Positions 34,150 to 44,318 of a stretch of 64,000 nucleotides of DNA are shown here, piece by piece (position 1 is the first letter of the stretch; each line of letters starts with the position of its first letter). Location: NCBI GenBank assembly GCA_002371465.1, contig DFIU01000010.1, positions 239,512 to 303,511 on the forward strand. The letters are read 5' to 3'. The stretch comes from Lachnospiraceae bacterium UBA3689 (lineage in GTDB: Bacteria; Bacillota; Clostridia; Lachnospirales; Lachnospiraceae). The notes beneath the pieces were generated by a model, which made no database searches, was not told where the DNA came from, and saw nothing but the letters and a program-made list of their open reading frames with translations. A program made the position numbers and the translations under genes.

Positions 34150-34700
34150 TGATGACCAAAGGACAGATCAGACAGGAAATGCTAAAAGAACGCAGGCGGA
34201 TTCCGCCCCTTGCGATTGAGCAGCGAAGCGGCATCATCGTCAAGAAACTGGTGCAGACCCCGGAATACCGGGATGCCGATTGGATTTGGACCTATGTCTC
34301 TTTACCCAAAGAGGTCCAGACCTTTTCTTTGATCGAAGAGGCGTGGAAGGATGGGAAGCATGTCGCGGTCCCCAAGGTCAAGCGGGGAGATAGGCTGGTC
34401 TTTCTGGAACTGACAACCTTTGACCAGTTAAAGGAGGGGACTTTCCATGTCCTGGAGCCGGAGTACGGCAGGGAAGTGGAGGATCCATCTGCCCTGCTGG
34501 TTCTGCCGGGGCTTGCTTTTGATCTGCAAAAGAACCGCATCGGCTACGGAAAGGGCTATTACGACCGCTTTTTAACCGCCCATCCCGGTCATCCGACGGC
34601 GGCTCTTTCCTTTGATTTTGCGCTTAGAACTCAAATTCCGTCAGAAGAGGGCGATGTAAGACCCGATCTTCTGATTACAGACCGCCGGATCATCCGGTAA
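34146..34700 (+). CDS. fthC: 5-formyltetrahydrofolate cyclo-ligase
   Basis: 184 residues. ATP-driven conversion of 5-formyl-THF to 5,10-methenyl-THF. The signature is PGLAFDLQKNRIGYGKGYYDRF (positions ~120-140), preceded by basic residues that bind the formyl-folate. It is sandwiched between proB and proA with a 4-nt overlap with proB. Its link to proline synthesis is positional. Confidence 0.93.
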   Translation: MMMTKGQIRQEMLKERRRIPPLAIEQRSGIIVKKLVQTPEYRDADWIWTYVSLPKEVQTFSLIEEAWKDGKHVAVPKVKRGDRLVFLELTTFDQLKEGTFHVLEPEYGREVEDPSALLVLPGLAFDLQKNRIGYGKGYYDRFLTAHPGHPTAALSFDFALRTQIPSEEGDVRPDLLITDRRIIR

Positions 34701-34710
34701 GGAGAATCTT

Positions 34711-35955
34711 ATGAATATAGAAGAAATGGGAAAAAGGGCAAAGGCGGCTGCCGCTCTGACAGCCAATTTGTCGACAGATCTGAAGAATAAAGTCTTAAGG
34801 GACGCCGCCGGTATGCTGCTGGCTGCATCGGGCGATCTCATCCATGAGAACCAGCACGACCGCGAGCATGCCCAGGAAAAGGGCATTTCGGAGGGACTTT
34901 TGGACCGGCTGACCTTAACCGACGACCGGATTCGGGGCATGGCTGAGGGACTCAGGCAGGTGGCGTCCTTGGACGATCCCATCGGCAATGTTTCGGAGAT
35001 GAAGCGCCGTCCCAACGATCTTTTGATCGGAAAAATGACCGTGCCGCTGGGCGTCATCGGCGTCATCTATGAGGCAAGACCCAATGTCACCTCCGACGTC
35101 TTTGCCCTTTGCTTTAAGACCGGCAATGTGTCCATCTTAAAAGGAGGCAGCGACGCCATCAACTCCAACCGGGCGATTGTCGCCATTTTGCGCCGGGCGC
35201 TCAAGCAAAACGGCGTTCCCGTGGACGCCCTGCAGCTGATCGAAGATACCTCCCGCGAGGCGACCAGGGAGTTTATGCACCTCAACCGGTATGTCGACCT
35301 GCTGATCCCCAGAGGGGGTGCGGGCCTGATTGCGGCCGTGGTAAAGGAAGCGACCATCCCGGTCATTGAGACCGGGACCGGCAACTGCCACGTCTATGTC
35401 GATGAGACGGCGGACCTTGGCATGGCGGTCAACATCATTTTTAACGCCAAGACCCAGCGGATCGGGGTCTGCAACGCCGAGGAGAGCCTTTTGGTCCACC
35501 GGGATATCGCAGGTCAGCTGCTGCCAAAGCTGGAAGAAAAGTTAAAGGAAAAAAAGGTCGAGCTGCGCGCCGATGAGGCTGCCGCCAAGTTTCTTACCAA
35601 CTCTGTCCCGGCGACGGAAGAGGACTGGGGCAAGGAGTACCTTGACTACATCCTATCCATCAAGACGGTCACGAGCCTAAAGGAGGCGGTCGACCATATC
35701 AACCGCTACAACACCGGTCATTCCGAGGCAATCGTCACGACGAATTACGAACATGCCCAGCAGTTTCTGCGCGACGTGGACGCCGCTGCCGTCTATGTGA
35801 ACGCTTCGACCCGCTTCACGGACGGATTTGAATTCGGCTTCGGCGCGGAGATTGGAATCAGCACCCAGAAGCTCCATGCAAGAGGGCCCATGGGACTTGA
35901 CGCACTGACAACCTACAAGTACATCATTTACGGAAACGGACAGATTCGCAGTTGA
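34711..35955 (+). CDS. proA: Gamma-glutamyl phosphate reductase
   Basis: 414 residues. Reduces glutamyl-5-phosphate to the semialdehyde with NADPH. The active-site cysteine lies in RIGVCNAEESLLVH (~ residue 254). The family's LGVIGVIYEARPNVT and GFEFGFGAEIGISTQKLHARGPMG-type blocks are present. SD AAGGAG. The stop overlaps the miaB TTG start. Confidence 0.97.
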   Translation: MNIEEMGKRAKAAAALTANLSTDLKNKVLRDAAGMLLAASGDLIHENQHDREHAQEKGISEGLLDRLTLTDDRIRGMAEGLRQVASLDDPIGNVSEMKRRPNDLLIGKMTVPLGVIGVIYEARPNVTSDVFALCFKTGNVSILKGGSDAINSNRAIVAILRRALKQNGVPVDALQLIEDTSREATREFMHLNRYVDLLIPRGGAGLIAAVVKEATIPVIETGTGNCHVYVDETADLGMAVNIIFNAKTQRIGVCNAEESLLVHRDIAGQLLPKLEEKLKEKKVELRADEAAAKFLTNSVPATEEDWGKEYLDYILSIKTVTSLKEAVDHINRYNTGHSEAIVTTNYEHAQQFLRDVDAAAVYVNASTRFTDGFEFGFGAEIGISTQKLHARGPMGLDALTTYKYIIYGNGQIRS

Positions 35956-37379
35956 ATAGAAAAAAAGAAGAAAATAAGCAGGAAGAACTTCGGCAGAAGC
36001 AGTTTATTGCCATGACGAAGGAACTGATGGAACACAGAAACCAGACTACGGGAACTGCCCTGAAATCCTATGTCGAGACCTTCGGCTGTCAGATGAACGC
36101 GCGGGATTCCGAAAAGCTGAGGGGCATCTTAAGCGCCGTCGGCTTTAAGGAGGCAACAAAGGAAGAGGAGGCGGATTTTATCCTCTACAACACCTGCACG
36201 GTGCGGGAAAATGCCGACCTCCACGTCTTGGGCAGGCTGGGCAAGCTGGTAGGGTTAAAGAAACAGAACCCCAACCTGATCGTCGGGGTCTGCGGCTGCA
36301 TGATGCAGGAACCCCAGATCGTCGCCAAGATCAAAAGGAGCTACCCGGTCGTGGACCTGGTCTTTGGCACCCACAACCTCTTTACCTTTCCCCAGCTCCT
36401 CTATCGCATTTTGACGGAGGACAAGCGGGTCTTTGAGATCTGGGAAAAGACCGACGAAATCGTCGAGGACCTGCCCGTCGAGCGCAAATATCCCTTTAAG
36501 ACAGGGGTCAACATCATGTTCGGCTGCAATAACTTCTGCAGTTACTGCATCGTCCCCTATGTGAGGGGACGGGAACGGTCCCGGGAACCCCAGGCGATCC
36601 TTGATGAAGTCAGAAAGTTCGCTGCCGACGGGGTCAAGGAGATCATGCTGCTGGGGCAGAATGTCAATTCTTACGGCAAGACGTTGAATCAGCCTTACAC
36701 CTTCGCCCGGCTATTGGACCAGGTCTGCAAGATTGATGGCATCGAGCGGGTCCGCTTCATGTCCTCCCATCCCAAGGATCTGACAGATGAGCTGATCGAC
36801 GCCATCGCCGGAAATCCCAAGGTCTGCCGCCACTACCACCTGCCGGTCCAGTCCGGCAGCAGCCGCATTTTAAAGGAAATGAACCGTCACTACGACCGGG
36901 AACGCTACCTGGACCTGGTCAAAAAAATCCGCGCCAAGGTGCCGGATATCTCCCTGACCACGGACGTAATCGTGGGCTTCCCCGGTGAGACGGAAGAGGA
37001 CTTTGAGGAGACCCTGTCCCTGATCCGGGAAGTCGGCTATGACAGCGTCTTTACCTTTATCTATTCCAAACGGACCGGGACACCGGCTGCGGCTATGCCG
37101 AACCAGATTGAAGACAGCGTCGTCCACGACCGGTTCGACCACCTGCTGGACGCGGTCCGGGACAGTGGGGAGAAGGCCTGCGCCAGATTTGAAGGGCAGA
37201 CCCTCCCGGTCCTGGTCGAGGAAGTCAATCAGAGAACGCCGGACCTGGTGACCGGCCGCATTTCCCAGAATTTGATCGTCCATTTCCCTGGAACTGCCGC
37301 GGATATTGGATCGATCGTCCCGGTTCACATGGATGAATGCAGGGGCTTTTACTACTTCGGCTCCAGGGCCGACGCATGA
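35952..37379 (+). CDS. miaB: tRNA-2-methylthio-N6-dimethylallyladenosine synthase
   Basis: 475 residues. Adds the methylthio group to i6A37 of tRNAs made by MiaA. The auxiliary cluster uses C46, C82 and C116, and the radical SAM motif CNNFCSYC is at 192-199. A TRAM domain follows at ~405-470. The gene probably starts with the TTG overlapping the proA stop. A later ATG (36012) would still keep the ETFGCQMN start, so the start is uncertain. miaA lies three genes downstream in the same run. Confidence 0.95.
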   Translation: MNRKKEENKQEELRQKQFIAMTKELMEHRNQTTGTALKSYVETFGCQMNARDSEKLRGILSAVGFKEATKEEEADFILYNTCTVRENADLHVLGRLGKLVGLKKQNPNLIVGVCGCMMQEPQIVAKIKRSYPVVDLVFGTHNLFTFPQLLYRILTEDKRVFEIWEKTDEIVEDLPVERKYPFKTGVNIMFGCNNFCSYCIVPYVRGRERSREPQAILDEVRKFAADGVKEIMLLGQNVNSYGKTLNQPYTFARLLDQVCKIDGIERVRFMSSHPKDLTDELIDAIAGNPKVCRHYHLPVQSGSSRILKEMNRHYDRERYLDLVKKIRAKVPDISLTTDVIVGFPGETEEDFEETLSLIREVGYDSVFTFIYSKRTGTPAAAMPNQIEDSVVHDRFDHLLDAVRDSGEKACARFEGQTLPVLVEEVNQRTPDLVTGRISQNLIVHFPGTAADIGSIVPVHMDECRGFYYFGSRADA

Positions 37380-37395
37380 CCGGAAAGGATAATTT

Positions 37396-40041
37396 ATGGC
37401 TTTAAGTCCCATGATGCAGGAGTACTGCAAACGGAAAGAAGACTATCAGGATTGTATTCTTCTGTACAGAATTGGGGATTTTTATGAAATGTTCTTTGAA
37501 GACGCCAAAATCGTCTCCAAGGAGCTGGAACTGACGCTGACCGGCAAGGACTGCGGGCTTAAGGAACGGGCTCCCATGTGCGGGGTCCCCTACCACGCCA
37601 TCGACCAGTACATCAACCGCCTGGTCAAAAACGGCCACAAGGTCGCGGTCTGCGACCAGGTGGAGGATCCCAAGCTGGCAAAGGGTCTGGTCAAGCGAGA
37701 GGTAACCCGGGTTGTCACGCCCGGCACCAATCTCGATACCGGAGCGGTTGAAGAGGGCCGCAACAACTACCTGATGTCCGTCGTCTGTACGGAGGATACC
37801 TTCGGCGTCGCCTCCTGCGACGTCGCGACCGGGCAGTTCCTTCTGACCGAAGCGGACAGCCTGGGCAGGCTGAAGGATGAGATCAACAAGCTGGAACCCT
37901 CTGAGCTGATCTGCAATGAGGCATTTTTGATGTCCGGCATCGATGTGGAGGACTTAAAGGGCAGGATGAAGATCCTGATCGATCCCCTCGACGATCGCTA
38001 TTTTGAAGACGAGGCTTCGGAGACGGTCTTAAAGGACCATTTTCATGTGCAGAGCCTGGAGGGGCTGGGAGTTGAGGCTTTTCCCTGCGGCACCTGCGCG
38101 GCGGGAGCCCTGCTCACTTACCTCTTTGAGACCCAGAAGAGCGATTTAAGTCACATTTCCTCTATCACCACCTACCACACCGAGGAGTACATGGTCCTGG
38201 GGTCCGCGACCTTACGAAACCTGGAATTAACGGAGACCCTGCGGGATAAATCCAAGCGGGGCAGCCTCTTATGGGTCCTGGACAAGACCCGGACGGCTAT
38301 GGGAGCCCGGCTCCTTCGGACCTGGATTGAACAGCCCCTCATCAAAAAGGACCAGATCGACGAAAGACTCGACGCAGTGGAAGCTTTAACTAAGGGCGAG
38401 ATCGACCTGGCGGAACTTCGGGAATATCTGTCCCCGGTCTATGACCTGGAGCGGCTTGCCATGCGGCTCAGCTATAAGAGTGCCAACCCCAGGGATCTGA
38501 TCGCCTTAAAGACCTCCCTGTCCATGCTGCCTGCCATTAAGTCCAGTCTGGCAAACTTTTCCTGTGGCATGTTCGACCGCTTTTTTAAAGACTTTGATAC
38601 CCTCGATGAGATCACAAAGCTCATTGAAGATGCCATCATCGACGATCCGCCCCTTGCCATGAAAGAGGGCGGGGTCATCCGGGACGGCTACAACGAGGAA
38701 GTAGATACCTACCGCAGGGCGGGCACGGACGGTAAAAAATGGCTGGCGGAGCTGGAGGCGCGGGAACGGCAAAGAACCGGCATCCATACCTTAAAAGTCA
38801 AGTACAACCGGGTCTTTGGCTACTGCATCGAGGTCACCAATTCCTTCAAGGACCTGGTGCCGGATGACTATACCAGAAAGCAGACCCTGGTCGGCAGCGA
38901 ACGCTATACGACGACGGAACTAAAGGAACTGGAGCAGAAGATTCTAGGGGCAGAGGAGCATCTGACCACGCTGGAATACGAGATATACAGCGGCATCCGG
39001 GATAGAATCGGGGACCAGCTGCTCCGGATCCAGAAGACGGCGCGGATCGTCGCCCGGATAGACGCCCTCGCTTCCCTTGCCTATGTCGCCATTCACCAGC
39101 ACTATGTCCGGCCCACCATGCGGACGGACGGGACCATCAAGATCCGCAACGGCCGCCACCCGGTCGTCGAGCAGATGATCCCCCACGACGGTTTTGTCCC
39201 CAACGATACGACCCTGGATAACCGCCAGAAACGGATCGCCATCATCACCGGTCCCAACATGGCGGGAAAATCGACCTATATGCGGCAGACCGCCCTGATC
39301 GTCCTCATGGCGCAGATCGGGTCCTTCGTCCCGGCTGACCTTGCCGAGATCGGCATTGTCGACCGGATCTTTACCCGGGTCGGAGCCTCCGATGACCTGG
39401 CGAGCGGGCAGAGTACCTTCATGGTGGAAATGACCGAAGTCGCCAACATCCTCAGAAACGCGACCGAAAACTCCCTGTTGATCCTCGATGAGATCGGGAG
39501 GGGGACCTCCACCTTTGACGGTCTGGCTCTTGCCTGGGCGATCGTCGAATATATCGCGGACCGGAAGCTGATCGGCGCCAAGACCCTCTTTGCGACCCAC
39601 TACCACGAGCTGACAGAACTGGAGGGCAAGATCGACGGGGTCAGCAACTACTGCATTGCGGTCAAGGAGAAGAAGGACGGCATCGTCTTCCTCCGTAAGA
39701 TCGTCAAGGGCGGGGCGGATAAGAGTTACGGCATTCAGGTCGCCCGCCTGGCGGGGGTCCCCGAGGCAGTCCTGTCCCGGGCGGACCAGCTCTCCGAACA
39801 GCTCTCCAAGGCGGATATCACAGCCGGCATCGATACCTTAAGCGGCAGGAAGAAGTCAGGGGCGATCAAGCGCCTTGACGACGTCGATCTGGAGCAGATG
39901 TCCTTCTTTGATACGGTTTCGGATCAGGACGTCATCACCGAGCTGGATGGGCTGGACCTGCAGACCCTGACTCCCATCGACGCCTTAAATGAACTCTACA
40001 AGCTGCAGAACAAACTGAAAAACCGCTATCGCAAATCCTAA
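37396..40041 (+). CDS. mutS: DNA mismatch repair protein MutS
   Basis: 881 residues. MutS recognises mismatches through its N-terminal domain, where the F-x-E motif is in GDFYEMFF (~ residue 27-34). The core and lever domains follow. The ATPase has Walker A GPNMAGKST at 619-627, then DDLASGQSTFMVEM and LLILDEIGRGTSTFDG, and TLFATHYHEL. SD GGAAAGGAT. Followed at once by mutL. Confidence 0.98.
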   Translation: MALSPMMQEYCKRKEDYQDCILLYRIGDFYEMFFEDAKIVSKELELTLTGKDCGLKERAPMCGVPYHAIDQYINRLVKNGHKVAVCDQVEDPKLAKGLVKREVTRVVTPGTNLDTGAVEEGRNNYLMSVVCTEDTFGVASCDVATGQFLLTEADSLGRLKDEINKLEPSELICNEAFLMSGIDVEDLKGRMKILIDPLDDRYFEDEASETVLKDHFHVQSLEGLGVEAFPCGTCAAGALLTYLFETQKSDLSHISSITTYHTEEYMVLGSATLRNLELTETLRDKSKRGSLLWVLDKTRTAMGARLLRTWIEQPLIKKDQIDERLDAVEALTKGEIDLAELREYLSPVYDLERLAMRLSYKSANPRDLIALKTSLSMLPAIKSSLANFSCGMFDRFFKDFDTLDEITKLIEDAIIDDPPLAMKEGGVIRDGYNEEVDTYRRAGTDGKKWLAELEARERQRTGIHTLKVKYNRVFGYCIEVTNSFKDLVPDDYTRKQTLVGSERYTTTELKELEQKILGAEEHLTTLEYEIYSGIRDRIGDQLLRIQKTARIVARIDALASLAYVAIHQHYVRPTMRTDGTIKIRNGRHPVVEQMIPHDGFVPNDTTLDNRQKRIAIITGPNMAGKSTYMRQTALIVLMAQIGSFVPADLAEIGIVDRIFTRVGASDDLASGQSTFMVEMTEVANILRNATENSLLILDEIGRGTSTFDGLALAWAIVEYIADRKLIGAKTLFATHYHELTELEGKIDGVSNYCIAVKEKKDGIVFLRKIVKGGADKSYGIQVARLAGVPEAVLSRADQLSEQLSKADITAGIDTLSGRKKSGAIKRLDDVDLEQMSFFDTVSDQDVITELDGLDLQTLTPIDALNELYKLQNKLKNRYRKS

Positions 40042-40052
40042 GGAGGGTGCAA

Positions 40053-42077
40053 TTGGACCACGATATCCACGTTCTGGACCAGTCAACCATCGATAAAATC
40101 GCCGCCGGAGAGGTGGTGGAGCGGCCGGCGTCCGTCGTCAAGGAACTGACGGAAAATGCCATCGACGCGGGTGCTGACCGCATTACCGTTGAGATCAAGG
40201 ACGGGGGCATTTCCCTCATCCGCATCTCGGACAACGGCAAGGGCATCGCCCCTGAGGACCTGCCCCTTGCCTTTTTGCGCCACGCGACCAGCAAGATTAC
40301 GACCGTGCAGGATTTAAGTTCCTTAAATTCCCTGGGCTTTAGGGGGGAGGCTCTGTCCAGTATCGCGGCGGTCAGCCGGGTGGAAATGATCACCAAACGG
40401 TCCGATGACTTAAGCGCGACCCGCTATGTGATCGAAGGCGGCAAGGAGAAGCTGCGGGAGGAGATCGGCGCTCCGGACGGGACGACCATCCTGGTCCGGG
40501 ATATCTTTTACAACACGCCGGCGCGCGCCAAATTCTTAAAGACGGCTCTGACCGAAGCTGCCCATGTCGGCAGCTTCGTGGAACAGCTGATCCTATCCAA
40601 TCCCGACATCGCCTTTCAATTTGTTGTAAACGGGCAGACCAAGCTGACCTCTCCGGGCAATGGCAACTTAAAGGACGCCATCTACCACATCTACGGCAAA
40701 GAGATCGTTTCGGAACTCGTGGCGATTGATAAGAAGGAGGACGGCGTCAGCATTAAGGGCTTTATCGCCAAACCGGCTGTATCCCGCGGCAACCGCAATT
40801 ATGAGAATTACTATGTCAACGGCCGCTATGTCCGCAGCAGGATCATTTCCCGTGCCGTCGAAGACGGCTATACGACCAAGATGATGCAGCACCAGTACCC
40901 CTTTACCTGTCTCTTTATCGAAATGACCGGCTCCTCGGTCGATGTGAATGTCCATCCCTCCAAAATGGAGGTGCGGTTTTCGGATGAGAAGCGGATGTAC
41001 GATATCCTGTCCGCCTGTATCAAGGAGGCTCTCGACAAGGAGGACATGATCCTTAAGTCCTCGCTCAACACCCCGGATAAACCGGAGGCTAAATTGAGGG
41101 CGGAAGAGGAGAAACGGACGCCCCGCATCGAGCCCTTTGAGGCGCGCGCCGCCTCCCTGGTCAAAGATGGGCAGGAGGCATATGGGGACCGGAACCTGGC
41201 AGGATCAGACTCCGCCTCCTTCCCGCCTTTTGGGACAGGAGTCCAGGGGGAAAATCAAGGGTTTCGAGTTCCTGTGGAACTCGGAACAGTTCCTGCGGAA
41301 CCCGAAACAGCCGGAACGGAACATGCCGGAACCGGGGGCAAGGTTTCTTATGGCGATGGAAGCGGCAGTCCGGCTCAGGCGGGCCAGGCCGGTCAGGCAC
41401 AGATAGAGGCAGATGCGGCTGATCAGGCTCAAAAGGCACAGGGCGGTGTCTATGAGCAGCAGTCCTTCCTGCCCCGTTTTCTGTCCCAGGAGGCGTCCCC
41501 CCTTCGCCGGATCGTCGGACAGGTGTTCAGCACCTACTGGATCTTTGAGTATCAGGACAAGATGTACATCATGGACCAGCACGCCGCCCACGAGCGGATC
41601 CTCTTTGAACGCTTCATGAAGAACTACCATACCAGAAAACTGTCCTCCCAGCAGATCAGTCCGCCCATGATCCTGACTCTTAATTCCCAGGAGGAACAGC
41701 TGCTTCATACCTACCAGGACGCCTTTACCTCCCTGGGCTTTGAAATTGAATCCTTCGGCGGAAGGGACTTTGCCATCCGGGCGGTCCCCTACGACCTGGG
41801 CACCATCGATTCGGAGGATCTCTTTTTAAGCCTCTTGAACCAGCTGGAATACAGCACCAGTATGGAGAACCTGGACATCTATATTCACCGGGTGGCAACC
41901 GAGGCGTGTAAAGCGGCGGTCAAGGGCGGAGGCAGACTATCGGTCGAAGAGGCTCAGAGTCTCATTGACCAGCTCTTTGACTGCGAGGATCCCTACCACT
42001 GCCCGCACGGTCGGCCGACCATCATCTCCATTCCCAGGACCGACCTGGAAAAACGCTTTAAGAGGATTGTATCATGA
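40053..42077 (+). CDS. mutL: DNA mismatch repair protein MutL
   Basis: 674 residues. GHKL ATPase with NAIDAG, DNGKGI and GFRGEALSSI motifs in the N-terminal ~330 residues. The C-terminal domain carries the endonuclease motif DQHAAHERILFERF (from D508), so it nicks DNA as in other bacteria without MutH. I choose the TTG at 40053 because AGGAGG (40041-40046) is 6 nt before it; a GTG at 40047 directly abuts the SD. The ~130-residue linker is proline/glutamate/alanine-rich and contains short tandem repeats. Confidence 0.96.
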   Translation: MDHDIHVLDQSTIDKIAAGEVVERPASVVKELTENAIDAGADRITVEIKDGGISLIRISDNGKGIAPEDLPLAFLRHATSKITTVQDLSSLNSLGFRGEALSSIAAVSRVEMITKRSDDLSATRYVIEGGKEKLREEIGAPDGTTILVRDIFYNTPARAKFLKTALTEAAHVGSFVEQLILSNPDIAFQFVVNGQTKLTSPGNGNLKDAIYHIYGKEIVSELVAIDKKEDGVSIKGFIAKPAVSRGNRNYENYYVNGRYVRSRIISRAVEDGYTTKMMQHQYPFTCLFIEMTGSSVDVNVHPSKMEVRFSDEKRMYDILSACIKEALDKEDMILKSSLNTPDKPEAKLRAEEEKRTPRIEPFEARAASLVKDGQEAYGDRNLAGSDSASFPPFGTGVQGENQGFRVPVELGTVPAEPETAGTEHAGTGGKVSYGDGSGSPAQAGQAGQAQIEADAADQAQKAQGGVYEQQSFLPRFLSQEASPLRRIVGQVFSTYWIFEYQDKMYIMDQHAAHERILFERFMKNYHTRKLSSQQISPPMILTLNSQEEQLLHTYQDAFTSLGFEIESFGGRDFAIRAVPYDLGTIDSEDLFLSLLNQLEYSTSMENLDIYIHRVATEACKAAVKGGGRLSVEEAQSLIDQLFDCEDPYHCPHGRPTIISIPRTDLEKRFKRIVS

Positions 42078-43033
42078 CGAATTTGAGACCCCTGGTCGTC
42101 ATTGCCGGACCGACAGCGGTCGGCAAAAGTGAGATCGCGGCGGAGCTGGGCCGCAGGATCGGCGGGGAAGTGGTCTCCGCCGACTCCATGCAGGTTTACC
42201 GCTATATGGACATCGGCTCTGCCAAAGTCACCCGGGAGGAAATGCTGGGCGTTCCCCACCACATGATCGACGTGGTTGATCCCATGGAGGAAATGGACGC
42301 CGCCCGCTATGCCCAGATGGCAAAAACGGTCATCCGGGACATCCAGGATCGGGGAAAGATCCCCATCTTATGCGGGGGAACCGGCTTTTATATCCAGGCG
42401 GTGACCCGGGATATCTCCTTCGGGGACCTGGCTGCCCCCGATAAAGCCCTGCGGCAGGAGCTGCTGACTTATGCAAAGACCTACGGAAACGAGGCACTGC
42501 ACCGGCGCCTGCAGGAAGCTGACCCGGTCGCGGCGGGGGAGATCCACCCCAACAATGTCAAACGGACCATCCGGGCACTCGAATATCTTTCCGAGACCGG
42601 AGGGAAGATCTCCGATCACAATCAAAAAGAACGGGAGCGGACCAGCCCCTACGACCTGGCATATTTTGTGATCAACGACGATCGGGCAAAGCTCTACCGC
42701 CGCATCGAGGAGCGGGTCGATTTTATGATCAAAGAGGGGCTGGTCGATGAAGTCGCCTATCTGAAGGCAATGGGACTGACCAGGCACCAGACCTCCATGC
42801 AGGGCATCGGCTACAAGGAAATCCTGGATGTGCTGGATGGGACCTGCTCCCTTGCCGAAGCGGTCGCCATCTTAAAGCGGGACAGCCGCCACTACGCCAA
42901 GCGGCAGATCACCTGGTTTAAGCGGGAGCCGGACGCCATCTGGCTTAGGCGGGGGGATTATGGAAATGATCCCCTTGCCATGACGAAGGCGATAGAGGAA
43001 ATATTAAGAAAGAGGAAAATCATCCATGGATAA
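42074..43033 (+). CDS. miaA: tRNA dimethylallyltransferase
   Basis: 319 residues. Adds the dimethylallyl group to A37 of tRNAs reading UNN codons. P-loop GPTAVGKS starts at ~ residue 12, followed by VSADSMQVYRYMDIGSAK and GGTGFYIQAV. The zinc-free bacterial form. It overlaps mutL by 4 nt and ynbB by 8 nt, and provides the substrate for MiaB upstream. Confidence 0.97.
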   Translation: MTNLRPLVVIAGPTAVGKSEIAAELGRRIGGEVVSADSMQVYRYMDIGSAKVTREEMLGVPHHMIDVVDPMEEMDAARYAQMAKTVIRDIQDRGKIPILCGGTGFYIQAVTRDISFGDLAAPDKALRQELLTYAKTYGNEALHRRLQEADPVAAGEIHPNNVKRTIRALEYLSETGGKISDHNQKERERTSPYDLAYFVINDDRAKLYRRIEERVDFMIKEGLVDEVAYLKAMGLTRHQTSMQGIGYKEILDVLDGTCSLAEAVAILKRDSRHYAKRQITWFKREPDAIWLRRGDYGNDPLAMTKAIEEILRKRKIIHG

Positions 43034-44318
43034 GATTCAGATGTACCGGCAGTCCGGCATTGACGAAGACGTCAGCCGCTTCGGGGAGGCAGTCGCCGGA
43101 AGACTAAAGGAACGGTTCGATCAGATCGACGAGATCGCCGAGTTCAACCAGATGAAGGTCATCCGTGCCATGCAGGAAAGTCAGGTGAGTGAAGCCTGCC
43201 TGACCGGCACGACCGGCTACGGCTACAATGACCTGGGGCGGGACAAGCTGGAGGAGGTCTACGCCAGGACCTTTCATACGGAGGCAGCGATCGTCCGTCC
43301 CCTCATCGCCTGCGGGACCCACGCCCTGTCAATCGCCCTCTTTGGCAATCTAAGACCAGGGGACGAACTGCTCTCCATCTCGGGTCTGCCCTACGATACC
43401 CTGCAGGAAGTCATCGGTATCCGACCCTCTAAGGGTTCTCTTTTTGAATACGGCATCACCTACCGCCAGGTCGATCTAAAGGCGGACGGCAGTTTTGACT
43501 TTGACGCGATCAGGAAGGCGATCAGCGATAAGACAGCCCTGGTGACCATTCAGCGCTCCAAGGGATATGAGTCCCGGCGGACCCTGTCCGTCAACCAGAT
43601 TGGGGAGGCAATCGCCTGTGTCAAGTCCGTCCGTCCGGATCTCAAGGTCATGGTGGACAACTGCTACGGAGAATTTGTCGAGGAAGAAGAGCCCAGCGAC
43701 GTCGGCGCCGATATGATTGTCGGCTCCCTGATTAAAAATCCGGGCGGGGGCCTGGCTCCGGTCGGCGGGTATATCGCCGGCACCAAAGAGTGCGTGGAAA
43801 ATGCCTCCTACCGCATGACCTGTCCGGGCCTGGGAGCAGAGATCGGGCCCTCCCTGACCATGAACACCTCCTTTTTTCAAGGATTTTTCTTATCTCCGGT
43901 CGTAACGGCAGCCGCTCTGAAGGGGGCTGTCTTCGCTGCAAGCTGCTACGAAAAGCTGGGCTTTTCCTGCCTGCCGGATGCAAAGGAGGGCCGCCACGAT
44001 ATCATCCAGGCGGTCACCCTGGGTTCCCCCGAAGGGATCATTGCCTTTTGCAAGGGCATTCAGAAGGCGGCACCGGTCGATTCCTTTGTCTCACCCGAAC
44101 CCTGGGATATGCCGGGCTACGACGATCCGGTTATCATGGCAGCGGGAGCCTTTGTCGAAGGGTCTTCGATTGAGCTTTCCGCGGACGGTCCCATCCGCCC
44201 CCCCTACAACGTCTATTTCCAGGGGGGACTGACCTGGCCGTCCGCCAAGTTCGGCATCCTGATGTCCATGCAGTCGATGAAGGAAGCGGGGCTGATTCAG
44301 CTTCCCAAAGGAGAGTAA
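43026..44318 (+). CDS. ynbB: YnbB-like PLP-dependent protein (methionine gamma-lyase / aluminium resistance family)
   Basis: 430 residues of the Cys/Met-metabolism PLP family, subgroup once called 'aluminum resistance protein'. The PLP lysine is K237 in SLIKNPGGGLAPVGGYIAG. TGTTGYGYNDLGRDKLE and FGNLRPGDELLSISG are also typical. In Bacillus ynbB lies close to miaA-hfq and glnR, which matches this placement; hfq is not present here. The exact reaction is not known. The start overlaps miaA. Confidence 0.88.
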   Translation: MDKIQMYRQSGIDEDVSRFGEAVAGRLKERFDQIDEIAEFNQMKVIRAMQESQVSEACLTGTTGYGYNDLGRDKLEEVYARTFHTEAAIVRPLIACGTHALSIALFGNLRPGDELLSISGLPYDTLQEVIGIRPSKGSLFEYGITYRQVDLKADGSFDFDAIRKAISDKTALVTIQRSKGYESRRTLSVNQIGEAIACVKSVRPDLKVMVDNCYGEFVEEEEPSDVGADMIVGSLIKNPGGGLAPVGGYIAGTKECVENASYRMTCPGLGAEIGPSLTMNTSFFQGFFLSPVVTAAALKGAVFAASCYEKLGFSCLPDAKEGRHDIIQAVTLGSPEGIIAFCKGIQKAAPVDSFVSPEPWDMPGYDDPVIMAAGAFVEGSSIELSADGPIRPPYNVYFQGGLTWPSAKFGILMSMQSMKEAGLIQLPKGE

